64,000 nt of DNA, from contig CM060114.1 in NCBI GenBank assembly GCA_030522415.1, forward strand, positions 23,045,304 through 23,109,303, written 5' to 3'. This document shows positions 11,425-22,726 of the stretch, piece by piece (position 1 is the stretch's first letter; each line of letters begins with the position of its first letter). The DNA is from Channallabes apus (Eukaryota > Chordata > Actinopteri > Siluriformes > Clariidae). A program made the position numbers and the translations under genes. Under the pieces are notes generated by a model. It was not told the origin of the DNA. It saw only the letters and a program-made list of their open reading frames with translations, and ran no database searches.

Positions 11425-11570
11425 GTGTGTGTGTGTGTGTGTGATCGGTGCAAGGGCCATTGTCACTCATACTGTCGTAGTTTTTAGAGCCCTAAAAAAG
11501 CATTCGCTAGTAAGTAAGTAAATAAAAGACAAATGAATAAATAGTTTTAAATTATGTATATATATATAAT
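10453..11570. repeat. Cassette block also present at 22727-23825
   Basis: Shared blocks include 'tgttacgtcagaggacatgc', 'tatccgctagcaaactt', 'ctcgagtgagcagccatgtt' and 'gtgaacgcgcca', and both copies end in a long (AT)n then (GT)n array. No plausible long protein is encoded. Short minus-strand frames near 10490-10590 could be a first exon, but support is weak. Confidence 0.7.
11325..11443. repeat. (AT)n and (GT)n microsatellite
   Basis: About 95 nt of alternating AT with one interruption, followed by about 24 nt of GT. The equivalent position in the 10.8-kb element (23580-23690) is also (AT)n, poly-T and (GT)n. Confidence 0.95.
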
Positions 11571-11715
11571 GGAAATATGTATAAAGAAAATATAATTAAT
11601 ATTTTCATGTTTAATTACAAAAAAAAAACATTTTAATGGTTAGTGATTGTTGCAGACATTTACACTATTTTTGAGAACTATTAAGTTCTCCTTCAATGTG
11701 TCATAGCCGATAACT

Positions 11716-11832
11716 GCCCCTTTGATCTGCTGGGTACGGCGGGGCGTCGAGTGCTGATCAGTGTGTGTAAAGTACGCTACTTTACACTGATCAGCAATCA
11801 ACGCCCCGCCATACCCAGCAGATCAAAGGGGC
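11716..11832. repeat. Long palindrome, arms of about 55-59 bp
   Basis: The arm starting GCCCCTTTGATCTGCTGGGT is mirrored by one ending at 11832 (ACCCAGCAGATCAAAGGGGC). The axis is AAAGTA-CGC-TACTTT at 11769-11783. Only a few mismatches interrupt the arms. Half-copies of the arm occur in the 10.8-kb element (about 21648-21710, inverted, and 25980-26003). Confidence 0.9.
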
Positions 11833-11849
11833 ACACTCATAAACTCTCC

Positions 11850-13330
11850 GTGCACACACATAAACTCTCCATGCACACACATACACACACACACACACAC
11901 GATTTATAGATAAAATGCAGACATAAACACGCCACCCCCCAGGAAAACAACAAACATATAGACTACAGTACTCGCTTTTCCAACACGCTAGCGCGCTCCG
12001 ATGTGAGCCGATTTATTCAAGTCATAATTAGAGAATATAGAGAGATTAATAACAGAGAAAGCATAATAAGATGTCTATACAGTAAATAAAAAGAAAATTA
12101 TCAAATCCAACTATTAAGTCTGATTTTATTGCTATCATTAACCATTTATGTTATATATTTATTTTATATTATTTTATTTTATATTACATTATTTTTTATA
12201 TATTATATTTACACAATGCTTGCTCTGAAGGACTTTATCTAAAAGCCAGACTGACCAAGTTTCTAATTCACTGCTGAAGTAGTTAAATATGCTTTATACA
12301 TACATATAGGTTACATTTTAAAAGTACAATCGCAAGTAAATTACAAACTGAATGTAATGTAAAATATGAATAAACCAGTATTAGACACAGATATACGATA
12401 TGGTAGTATATAAAATGAAAAAGCTAATTACACGAGTGCTCAAATGTAAAGTAAACGCAATTATTAATTTATTGTGTATATTTAACTTCATTCAGCCATT
12501 TAAGTTATATGAAGAATAACATTCCTAACCTACTATTATTTTAATCTTAAATAAAGTTGGCCTAATACAATATTGTTTGCAATGCTGAAGCAAACATGAT
12601 TTTGTTTTAGTCTATTCGCTGAATACAACGCGACCCACATCACCTCTTGGTGAAGACCCACAGAAACCGTTCCCTTCTCACCTATCCTTGGTGTGAAGTT
12701 ATCAAACCGGTTTCGCTGATGGGGTAATTCTGCCTCAAGCACTTTCCGATGCTGTTGCTAGGAAATTCCACCCCACAGCCCACAACAACAAGCAAATAAG
12801 AGACATAATTAACGAACTTCTTAGAAAGAAAATTGAGTTTTCTCTTTTCTAAAAAAAAATTAATTAATGAATACTCTTGCTTTTGTAAAGATTTTGAGTG
12901 ACCATTTGCCATATACAGTACTGCCTGCTTTATTATATATTTAATAAAACTTTATTGCAACTAAATTGTGTGTGTGTGCCTTATTGAATATTTAATAATG
13001 CTTCCGGAACATTGTTGTCCATACGTTTTACAGTATGTACAGTATATTGAAAACAGTGAAACATAAAACACAAACCGAAAGGACAAATTAAGGAATGTAC
13101 GAAACATTAACACCTTTACCGTGTTCAAATAAATACTGTAGAGTTACTCCATTATGTTTCAAGACATCCTTAATTAAAAAAAAATTCCCTAATTATATGT
13201 CCACAAATACTTTGACAACATACACTTATCAACTTATCCACATAAACTTATCAACACAAACTCTCCGTGCACGCACACACAATCTCTAAAAAATTTATAT
13301 TAATAACATACATATACAAATAAACAAAAA
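11850..13330. other. AT-rich interior of the 7-kb transposon, no gene recognised
   Basis: The block near 12640-12740, with 'gtgtgaagttatcaaaccgg', matches 21717-21812. The block at 13205-13330, with 'acaaactctccgtgcacgca', matches 27890-28010. These matches tie it to the 10.8-kb element. Overlapping minus-strand open frames at 12536-12912 have no recognisable domain. Confidence 0.4.
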
Positions 13331-13459
13331 TATAAACGTCTATATTGAAGTTTACGGTGAACGCAGGGTCGGCTAAGCAGACGTGATGACGCGCGCGCCC
13401 TCACCTCTGTTACGGCCGCCTACAGTATTTGGCCAAAAGAATTATAATAATTGAACGAT

Positions 13460-13567
13460 ATGCCTGGTCCTGGAAAGAGACATCAACAGTCCGGCGCTGA
13501 GAAACGAAAAGAACCGAAAGAAAAAAAAAAGCCTAAGATGAAGCCCGTGCATCAATTCCAGAAATAA
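13460..13567 (+). pseudogene. N-terminal exon resembling TTF/ZMYM1-type hAT transposases
   Basis: A 35-codon frame begins MPGPGKRHQQSGAEKRK and is very rich in Lys, Glu and Gln before a stop at 13565-13567. The 'SGAEKRK' motif followed by a basic stretch is how many teleost TTF-type hAT transposases start (from memory). The remaining transposase is absent on this strand. Confidence 0.35.
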
Positions 13568-13744
13568 AACTTTACTTTATTCTGTCGACGTTAATAATGT
13601 AATAACGTAACATTAACGTAAAATAACGCAAATTTCATTTAACAGCAGGGGGGACAATAAATATATATTTTTATAAATTTATTGCATTGTTTATGTTGTT
13701 TACAGTCAAGCCATCAACATACAATAAAAAGTAAACATGAGATC

Positions 13745-13873
13745 TAAACTAAAAACTGTGCTCCCTGTGCTGGTGCTGGCAATATCATCTCTTTGTTCTG
13801 CTGTCTCCGGCTCCTTCCCTGGTTCTGAATCTGCCTCTTCCTCTACTCTCACTGTCTCAGAACAGACTGACTC
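13745..13873 (-). pseudogene. Acidic exon-like piece, opposite strand
   Basis: On the minus strand a pyrimidine-rich acceptor (TTTTTTTCTGCTTCAG) precedes about 40 codons rich in Glu, Ser and Thr (ESVCSETVRVEEEADSEPGK at the start). Acidic, Ser/Thr-rich segments follow the basic N-terminus in TTF-type hAT proteins, so this could be the next exon of the 13460 gene, inverted. There is no clear donor. Confidence 0.3.
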
Positions 13874-14149
13874 CTGAAGCAGAAAAAAAATGCAGGAAAT
13901 GATGTTTTCTAACATGCGTTAGATAGTTTTTTTTATCACTCTATACACAATACTTTGCTATTTTTATAGATGTTGAGCATCGTGAGCAAGCCCGAGATCA
14001 TATTAACTTTAATTATCACCAGCTGGCATGAATAGCACACGAGTAACGTGAGTTGGACGCACACCAATTGATTCGACTATGGTTAATCGCTCACTCCGTA
14101 GGCTCCCTGAATAGGCGGGAAAGGGATGGAACCGCGCATTCGTGCCGGC

Positions 14150-14536
14150 AGGAAAAAAAAAACTAAACAGATCTAACAGATGAGGGCTCAGATTAATGTG
14201 AAAAAAAATATATAATAAAACTATATAAGTCTACATAGCCTTTATAAGATTCTACCTTAAGCGCACTTAAAACATTTTATTTAGTTTTAAAATAAAACAA
14301 TTTTAAAACATCATCACTCGGGATTCGAACCGGCGCTTTGTAGATCACTGGTTGAGCGTTCTAACCACTACACCAAGCGGCCACTTAGAGACAATGCACA
14401 CCAGAGACGTTAATAAGCCACTCGACTTCTTTGAAAGCAAGTGTACTTCTTTGATAAGTGACAAAGTAAGCCTGTTATAATAATAACTTGGTGTTATTTG
14501 ATCTTATTGGTTTAGAAATTTATATTTAAATAAAAC
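14150..14536 (-). repeat. Right arm of the ~375-bp inverted repeat
   Basis: Reverse complement of 8184-8560. The terminal 19-bp repeat lies outside it, so the arms are subterminal. Confidence 0.85.
14317..14382 (-). other. tRNA-like segment in the right arm
   Basis: On the minus strand it has an A-box-like TGGTGTAGTGGTTAG and an exact consensus B box, GGTTCGAATCC. It is better preserved than the left-arm copy. The variable part differs between arms (CAACCAGTGATCTACAAAGC here). Confidence 0.45.
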
Positions 14537-14882
14537 CCTACACACTTCTTTTCTAATTACACGTGATAAAATCTAAAGGCTCACTGTGTTAATATTTATT
14601 GTGCTTAAATTTGATCTTAATAAGATTTGATTTAATTTGAATTCTACATTTGTACTTTAATTATAGTACTGTGATTATGAATTCGGTCAACTACAGTGTT
14701 TCACTTGATGTTATCGGCTACTACGTGTATTATTGAGGCAGAGAATGAACTAAGGCATGAGGCGTCAGTCTGTAGTTATATAGCGCCACTCAGTGGTAAA
14801 AGCCAGCAAATGTACAGCAAATGCACATGCCGTAATGCGGCGGCGACGTTACATACGACGCTCCGATTTTGTAACCACTGTA

Positions 14883-16380
14883 GATTAGAAAATGTCATAA
14901 AAGTTAAGAGACCAGCCCTCTCCTGGCTCAGGTCTTATTTCACTAATCATTATCAGTTTGTACATTTAAATTGTGACTATTCTGTTTGTGCTCAAGTGCA
15001 AAGTTTGGTGCTCCACAGGGTTCTGTTTTAGGCCCACTGCTATTTTCTCTTTTTACATGCTTCATCTGGGCAATGTAATTCACAAGTATGGTATTAGTTT
15101 ATACTGTTACTGTATGCTGATGACACAGTTATATGCCAGTCAAGCCAAATTAGAGACACCAAAGCTGAGGAATGTATGAAGGACATTAGACAATGAATGC
15201 TTATTAACTTTTTCTGCTTAATTCTGACAGGACAGAAGTATTGGTACTATGACCACATGCAGCTAAATGTAAGCTTTCTGATCACATAGTAACTCTGGGT
15301 GGCCTTTCTGTTTCATCATCTACAGCAGTAAAAGACTTTGGAGTGATTTATAGATTTTAGTCTCTTATTTAAAGCTCTCCCAGATTACATTATTACAACA
15401 GGCATTTGTCTTTTATCTTAAAAATATTACCAAAATATAATATTATACCAATACGTATTTAGTAATGTATCACATGTAGAAAAAAATAGTTGATGCTATA
15501 TTCACCTCTAGGTTGGATTATTATAATTCTTTACTATCTGAATGTTTAACTACAGTAGGTGCATAAACAAGCTCCAGTTAGCTACAGTTCTCACTAGAAG
15601 GTATGAGCACATCATCCCATCCTATCTACACTGCTTTGGTCAATGTGGCATTGACCTAATCCTAATGAAATTTTAAAATATTACTACTGACCCAGAAAGC
15701 ACGAAATGGTCTTGCACCACAATGCCTAAGTGAAATGAGAGTGTTTTATGATCTGCCACACCTCCTTTGATCAAAGATTGCAGGCTGCCTCATAGCAGGA
15801 GGCAAGCCTTTTGTTTACAAGCCCCATAGTTATGAAAATAATCTTCGAATTAATGTATGGGAATCAGAAATAGTCTAAATTTTTATGTCCTAGCTGCAAA
15901 CCTAGTATTTATTGTATTTAGCCAAGCATATTGTGAATAGATTTTTATGAAGTGAAAGAGCAAATCTGGAAGACTCATGAAATGTTTGGAAGCTGTCTTC
16001 CCTCACCCTTACTGATCACTCAGGCTTGTTGATGGTGAAGTGACTGGTTGCTTTACATACAAGGGAGATCTCATGTCTTTGTTTTGGTCTGGCTCTCCCT
16101 TTTACGTAGGTATGCTATCATAGTTAGTCCTGGCTTGTACTCTGCTCAAAATATACATTCACCTTATACATTATGTGTCTATACCTACTGTAACTTCTCC
16201 TAGCCCCTACTTTCCCGGGTCCTTTCTGACTCATCCTGCCCCACTTCTGGTTGGATTTCTTGGAGGCCTCTGGCTTTATGCTAAGAATGGTCCATATCTG
16301 GGGACAGTTCCACTTGACCTTGAACATGGTCTTGGACTTGGCTGATGCAGCTGTTCTTTAATGACTTATGACAATAGTTC
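14883..16380 (+). mobile_element. L2-like LINE, 3' piece
   Basis: Continues the LINE split by the 7-kb transposon. Decayed frames give ALSWLRSYFTNHYQF, a 'GVPQGSVLGPLLF'-type block broken by a frameshift near 15010-15035, and a YADD-type block (tatgctgatgacacagtt) near 15114. Later pieces include LSDHIVTL-like and YDLPHL-like regions. The 3' part after about 15850 looks like an L2 3' UTR. There is no intact frame. Confidence 0.7.
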
Positions 16381-17043
16381 AGTTATGCAGTAGTTTAGGA
16401 CTAAATTTCCCACACATGGTTTGAACCCGAGCCTCCAATAATGAAATTGGACTTCGGTTTAACTTTTTTTAACTGAAATTCCTTTTTTATTGATGTTTTA
16501 GAAAGCTGGAGGTTCAGGAAAAAAAAAGAAAAGGTTTAACTTTACCCTGGAGGGAACCTGGAGCTGTGAAGTGGTCTAATAACAGCACTGGGAAGTTTAT
16601 CCCACTCTACCTGATTCACAGAAGCACTTTCAGCAAGAAACACACCAGATAATGTTATGTCATCTTAAACAAGACTACTATGTCTACTTAATAATTTCTT
16701 GTATCAATTCTTAGATAGGGTCAAAGCTATCTAACTTCTAACAAAATCTGAATCCCATATTCCTCTCTAAACCCTAATCAAGATCACTACTTGATGGGTG
16801 GATGAAAGGATTAACCATTATACATAGCTTTCCATTTTATGTTATTCGGGATTCAACCCTACACTGTAAAAAACAACCTATAAAATCTACTCAATAAAAG
16901 TGAGCTAACAATTTGCACTCACTTTGTTTGGGTAGATTCTATCCTATATATTTGCATAAAGAGTATCTACTATTAATAGCTATGACACACTTAAAAAAAT
17001 ATGTAAGATATACCTAATATTTCTCATTACAAATGACTTGTAA
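16381..17043. other. No gene recognised
   Basis: AT-rich and probably decayed repeat sequence. I see nothing nameable before the hAT target duplication at 17044-17051. Confidence 0.4.
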
Positions 17044-17498
17044 AAGTTGAGCAGAGGTGGAAAGAGTAATACAATTTTGTACTCAAGTATAAGTACTTTT
17101 ACTTCAGTGAAATTTTACTTAAGTACAAGTAAAGTTACCATTATAAAAATCTACTCAAGTAAAAGTAAAAAGTAACTCATTAAAAATTTACTCAGAGTAA
17201 AAGTTACCGAGTTACTTTTTTATTTTTTTAACAGCAGGGGTGGGATGAGGCATTCTAGCGTAGTTCAAAAAAAGATGAGCATATATAAATCTCAAACTAG
17301 TTGTTTTTAACTGAAGGAAGACCTTTGCATAATAAAGCTGTTGTCTTTCTTGTGCTTGAAAATCAAAGTGGTCACTAAAATATGGTGTTACGTCCCAGTC
17401 TAGGGTCATACAGCAAAAGAATGGTTCAGGGTTCTATTTTAAACTATATGGCAGAAAGAACTAGATCCAATCATTAACTGATGAAATAATGAGGTTTG

Positions 17499-17501
<3 letters not shown>

Positions 17502-17533
<32 letters not shown>

Positions 17534-17555
17534 CAGGAGGAGGAGGAGGAGGAGG
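17502..17555. repeat. (CA)n and (GGA)n microsatellite in hAT
   Basis: A simple repeat at the same place in the hAT sequence as the (TG)n tract of the sister copy (36959-37006, inverted orientation). Confidence 0.9.
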
Positions 17556-17718
17556 ATCAGATTCAGGGTGGACCCAGGCCAAAATAATAAACAAAATGGT
17601 ATTTGTATTTAGTAGCTAGATTACCTGCACAAAAAGAAAAACACACAAACAAAAATACAGGTACAGATGTCGCCATTAAAAACCTGCATTTCGAGAAAAG
17701 GGATCCCGTGACTTGCCG

Positions 17719-17947
17719 CGGCTTTGCGCGGCTGCGTGCGGGAAGCTGTGAACATGCCCTTCATTACCTGTAGGGGGCAGTCGTGTTTCAGTCTGAAGTA
17801 TTGTGTGTCTACTGAAGCCGAAAATGTGTGCTAATTAAACTGCGCATGCGTGTTTGGAGTCGCTGTGCCCGCGCTGTGTATCAGTCGGTTGGGAATCATC
17901 ACGTTACAACACGGCGTGGCTGCAGCTGGAGTTTGTCGTGTTCGAGG
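17719..17947 (+). pseudogene. Cassette promoter and first exon, second copy (start codon lost)
   Basis: Matches 8567-8790. 'gtgcgggaagctgtgaa', 'atgcgtgtttggag' and 'tcagtcggttgggaatcatc' are conserved, as is the donor CGAG/GTAAGT at 17944-17952. The ATGGAG start of the 7-kb copy reads ACGTT here, so this copy lacks the start codon. Confidence 0.6.
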
Positions 17948-18401
17948 TAAGTTTAGCTTTCTTTTTTGGATGTGATTCTTGCTTTCATGACTCCCAATTA
18001 ATGTTCGTCTTAATCTCAGGACGTACAATTAGCAATTTCAGTTTTTAATAGTGTGGAGATTCACAAAACACCGTTTTCGTGTAAAAACCTGAACCTACGG
18101 AGCCCCCATGGGTCCTGTGGTAAATAAATAAATAAATAAAATAATAACGAACCGAGCGCGCGGATTAATACACTGAGATGTGTGTTTCTTACCCCCACCC
18201 CGAGTGAAAACGGCGTGTTCAGACAAAGGCTCGCCAGTTAGATGCCATTTCTGAACAAACTGAGTCGTGTGTGTTAAAGCATTAAATGGTAAAATAGCAC
18301 TAGCAATAAACGTTTTTTTTTCTGAAGCCGAACTTTATTAATGAGTTACGAGTAAAGAACCTGTACATATGTTCATACAGTATTGACAGCAGCTCTAATT
18401 T

Positions 18402-19519
18402 ACTGCGGTAAAGCCAGCCGCGGTTCAGAAAAACACGGTCAAGCCAGCCGCGATTGATTTTAGTGCGCGTGCATATTACAGTGATTACGGTAGTTTCATG
18501 AACAACACATGAACAACCCCATATCTGAAAAATGCTGCAGTAAAATAGTTTCATACGTGGTGTGTATATAGTATGGGACGTCCTGAATAAGAACTGATCA
18601 TTGTTTTTTTCTACTTATTAGAAATGGGGTCTTTATACCCCTTTAAAATGTAATAATGCCCCATATCTGAAAAATGCTGCAGTAAAATAGTTTCATATGT
18701 GGTGTGTATATAGCATGGGACGTCCTGAATAAGAACTGATCATTGTTTTTTTCTACTTATTAGAAATGGGGTCTTTATACCCCTTTAAAGTGTAATAATG
18801 TCCAATATCTCAAAAATGCTGCAGTAAAATTTTTCATATTTGGTGTGTATATAGTATGGGACGTCCTGAATAAGAACTGATCATTGTTTTTTTCTACTTT
18901 TTTTTTTTATCATATAATGTGTGTACATTATATGGGATAAAAACTGACCATGGCGTTTTATACTTACTAGAATTTATTTTTTCATAGGTCTCTGAAGTGA
19001 AATAAAGGCATTTTATTTAACTTTTTTTCCCCATTGTGAACATTTGTTTATTTGACCTCTCTTCCAAAGCAGACGTTAATCCTCATTATAGAAAACATTC
19101 ATTGAAGAATAACTGCTACTTTTGAACAGTAAAACAAAATAAAAATCAATTCTGGTATTTAGAAAGACTAAATACATTATTTTGTCTGTTTTCTACGAAT
19201 TCTGCTGTAACTTATCTACATAAAACAATTATTTGAATGGTGAATATTTAAGAAAAATATTGTAACAGACAACCGTCAAAGTCACCAATAAATAACACGG
19301 ATATTAAAGCAGAAATGCAAATAAATAAACAAGTAAAAATTGACGAGCATGTTGTATTATCTCTCAGTCCTGGGCGTCTAAATGAAAAGCGCTCTGAAAG
19401 CGCGTTGTCTCTGTGTCGGTCCTGAAACTACCGTAATCACTGTAATATGTGCGCACACTAAAATCAATCGCGGCTGGCTTGACCGTGTTTTTCTGAACCG
19501 CGGCTGGCTTTACCGCAGT
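18402..19519. mobile_element. 1.1-kb inverted-repeat element with 8-bp target duplication
   Basis: Starts ACTGCGGTAAAGCCAGCCGC and ends with its reverse complement. The arms are nearly 100 bp and themselves contain a repeated 'aagccagccgcg' motif. Flanks are TCTAATTT on both sides (18394-18401, 19520-19527). The 7-kb element has the empty site (single TCTAATTT near 8976), so this insertion came after the cassettes diverged. An 8-bp duplication suggests hAT, P-like or Zisupton-like mobilisation. The interior holds a 142-bp tandem repeat and no transposase. Confidence 0.85.
18517..18900 (+). repeat. 142-bp tandem repeat, nearly three copies
   Basis: Units begin near 18517, 18659 and 18801 with 'ccatatctgaaaaatgctgc' (the third is diverged) and contain 'gggacgtcctgaataagaac'. 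The array lies inside the 1.1-kb inverted-repeat element. Confidence 0.9.
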
Positions 19520-19825
19520 TCTAATTTGTCTAAATCGCATTGCAGACAATAAAAATAAGTCGAGTCATCCTGTGACCCTGCATGCTTAATCTTTGCACAC
19601 ATGATTCTTGCTTCTCACTTTTCCCTTAATCCCTCACTGTTCTATCTTGTATTTTCTAACGGTGTCAGAAACTTTGTGTTAGTAGCACTGCTTGACATGC
19701 TTGATGCCTTCCTCTTTTGTAATTTGCTTTGGATAAAGGCAAACTTACAAAAGATGAAGAAAATGCCTAAATGTAGTTGTACGAATAAAAGATTATGTAA
19801 TGATACAATGTAAATATTTTCACAG

Positions 19826-19882
19826 AAACAAAGTGTAAAGATGAGACGTGAATCTGAAGAGGATCTCTTTGATGATTGCCTG
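19826..19882 (+). pseudogene. 57-bp internal exon, second copy
   Basis: Acceptor CACAG and donor CTG/GTAAAG are kept, and the frame reads KQSVKMRRESEEDLFDDCL. It has the same length and phase as 9259-9315, with three residue changes. Confidence 0.5.
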
Positions 19883-20288
19883 GTAAAGCATTGTTTTCTT
19901 ATTAATTATACAATTTATTAATACCTTGAATATAGTGTTTGTTGTATTGGACAGAAGCATATAAATGCAAATGAATATATAAATATGAGTAATTATTGAA
20001 CGAATTTTCATGTTTGGACTAACCCTTTAAATACAAACTCAGCATTCATCATAGGATTTCCTGACACTGTAAAGCCATCTCATGCCATGTTTTACTGATG
20101 CAAGATTAGTGCTAAAGCAATTTAACCCAAGTTTAACAATATGAAGTATATGAAGTGATGGTCATTTTTTTATTATCATTTATTTTTATTTATTTATTTT
20201 TCTCAATGAAGTCAGCACAGGTTGAAGCAATTCAGATTTTTTTTGTTTCTCAAAATAAATGATTTATTTTCTTGTAAATTTTATGCAG

Positions 20289-20469
20289 GGGGACAGACGA
20301 AGTGACACCTTCTTAAAATCCTTGTCGTCCGTGCTGTTGAAGGGGAAGAACCGGTTGGTGTATCCATAATCCTTGAAGGAGAGGCTATTTTCAGAAAGTT
20401 CTTCTAGAACTTGATGGGATTAAGCTATCACCAAAAGTGCAAGCTTTAAAGATGAAGTTATCATCTTAA
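20289..20469 (+). pseudogene. Last exon of the cassette gene, second copy with larger deletion
   Basis: Acceptor TATGCAG is intact. It keeps 'ttaaaatccttgtcgtccgt' and the terminal ELDGIKLSPKVQALK block with a stop at 20467-20469. Compared with 9761-10002 it lacks further bases, including those coding for the segment between 'EGEE' and 'YFQK', so the frame is broken. The 3' region to about 20905 also matches the 7-kb element. Confidence 0.55.
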
Positions 20470-20910
20470 AACATTTGATTTGGCTTGACTACAAGTGTTT
20501 ACATGTTGTGTTTACATGTTCAGCTTAAAATGTTTTCATGCATTAAGGTTTCAATGGCATACTTTTAAGTGCACTAGTCCAGAGTGCTGATTTGAAAGTT
20601 GCAACTTCACTGCTTCAGAGGGCTATTACGTTTTAACGTTTATTCTACAGTTTGTTTAAAGTATTTTCTGCTGCATTTTATTTCTAAATGAATGCTGTAT
20701 TTTATTTATTTATTATTTTACACAATTTTGTTTAAAACAAGTATTTCAGGCCCTGGTGCCGTGCAGTTTTTTTCTATGGATGCAAAATTTAGCTGAATGC
20801 ACTTTTATTAAAAAGACAACTTGGATCTAGACTGTGAATGTCACAAATATTTGGTAATGTTGGTGAATAAACTGTTTAATTATATTTTAGTTGTGTGATT
20901 TATGAAAGAT

Positions 20911-21886
20911 ATAGATGAAATAATTACTTAAGTTTCTTTCCAAAACATAAATTAGCAATGTTTACATTATTATAGGGAGTAATATAAATTGATAAAACCA
21001 AGTAAGGGAAAATCTCACAAAACAAAATGATAGTAATTTCATAAAATCAAGGTTCCTGCTGATACAACAATGCATTAACTTTAGATTTATTTAAAATAAT
21101 CAAGTAATTTGTGCATTAAGTATAATTATGTAACTTTTACTTGATTTATTTTATTGTTAATTTAATTAAGTAGATTTTACCTGACAATTACGGGTGAGTT
21201 TGTTTGTAGCATGCAGTAAAGTGTATGTGACACAAAAATATATATTTGTAATATCGTGCAATCTCTGCTATCCGCTAGCAAACTTGAGCGATTCTTTTAT
21301 TTTTTATATAATATAAAGTATGTTTACAGTATAAACTTTCTATGTACGGGTCCAATCAGAAAAATTTAACCAGAAAACAGCATATTACATTGATTACATT
21401 GTCCTGAGGCTGGACAATGGAATAAACTGTGGGATAAACTGTAGAACTGAACAGAATTTTTTTTTCCATGTGACTTGAAAAGCCTTCCATCTAGTTAAAT
21501 ATAAATATTAAAACTCTGATCATGTTATCTAGTTTAATTTCGTGTTTTCGCTACATAAATAAGACAGTAGGTTCTCTATTCAACCCCTTAAAATTTCAAA
21601 TGTAATCTGAAAATGGCCTAGCTTGTACAGGCTACTATACGCTCATCAGCAGTCGGCGCCCCGCTGTAACCAGCAGATCAAAGGAGCAGTTATCGGCTGA
21701 CACGTAGCCTTCTGAGTTTGGAGACCCACAGAACCCCCACTGTAATTCCCCCATCTCACCTTTCATTCACATAAGGTGTGAAGTTATCAAACCGGTTTCC
21801 GGGAATGGGGTAGAATTGGGGGGTTTTAAAACAAACGAGCAGGCGTCTCTGCCTAAAATGTTTTTCGCCAGCAAAACACCTTTCTC

Positions 21887-21933
<47 letters not shown>

Positions 21934-22726
21934 GTTAATTCAGGGCTATTTATGATGGAGACACCTTTTTACGTTTTAAATATGTAAAACCTCCGCTGCG
22001 TGTATTCATTCACAGGCTGCAGCGCGCGCACAGAGAAATAGGAGACTGTGGTGTATGAGTGGATTGGAGAGAAGAGAGCTGTTCAGTTACTATAAAATAT
22101 ATATATATAAACATAATATGATCTTTTTGAGTTATAATGTTTTTTTTTAATTATTCATAAGAAAACCTTTCAGTTTTGTAAATATTCTAGTTATAGTGTG
22201 TTATGTTTTTCTTTAGGTTAAATGGTTTTGAGAATTAGACCATCCAGCTAAGATAAATATTATGTCGTTGATTGATAAAATCTTGATTAAGGATAATTTA
22301 TTTTATTTAATTTGTATTTTTCACCTCCCCCCCCCCCTGAGGGATTGCCACCTTATTGTGGTCAGGGGGTTTGCGTGCCACAGTGACCTTAAGAGCTATA
22401 CCAACAGGAGCTTAGTCTTTGGAGGTGGGGGATGCATGTTGAAATGCAGACTTTTTAACCCAAGACTATATAAGTTTTTACAGTACTTAGATAAGGGGGA
22501 ATCAAAAACTGCCCCCAAAAATGTTTTACTGCAAGTTTGAAAAACCCACTCTCACATCACCTAACACACACACAAATTATTTGCAAACCGGTTTCGCTGA
22601 CACTTTGAGTGTAATTCATAAATTTACTGAACATATTCAAATAAACACACCATACGGCAAATAAATCATCTCAAAGCGTTTATTTTTTGGGTCATAAATG
22701 CAGTGTTCATTTACATTCCTGTGTGT
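20911..22726. other. Insertion relative to the 7-kb element; no gene recognised
   Basis: Absent from the 7-kb copy, where the flanking blocks meet at about 10453. It contains an inverted partial copy of the palindrome arm (about 21648-21710), a block matching 12640-12740, a (CT)n(AT)n tract (21893-21932) and a duplicate of 'tttgtttgtagcatgcagta' (21200). It looks like scrambled cassette material, not foreign sequence. Confidence 0.5.

Larger units (their letters stand above)
7840..14880. mobile_element. 7-kb DNA transposon with TA target duplication
   Basis: Termini are 19-bp inverted repeats, CAGTGGTTACAAAATCGGA, flanked by TA (7838-7839 and 14881-14882). The insertion splits an L2-like LINE and the flanks rejoin in frame, which fixes the boundaries. 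Inside are long subterminal inverted repeats and a cassette also present in the 10.8-kb element: promoter, exon 1, a 57-bp exon and a last exon. Other contents are a long palindrome and hAT-like exon pieces. No complete transposase was found. The relative at 51081-52997 shares both ends. TA duplications suit Tc1/mariner or some PHIS-type elements, but I cannot assign a superfamily. Confidence 0.85.

Noticed and set aside
11241..11453. Frame rich in Tyr-Ile repeats
   Set aside because: Translation of the (AT)n/(GT)n microsatellite.
8331..14382. Functional tRNA genes
   Set aside because: A and B boxes are present, but I could not build a convincing cloverleaf with paired acceptor stem, so they are called tRNA-like only.
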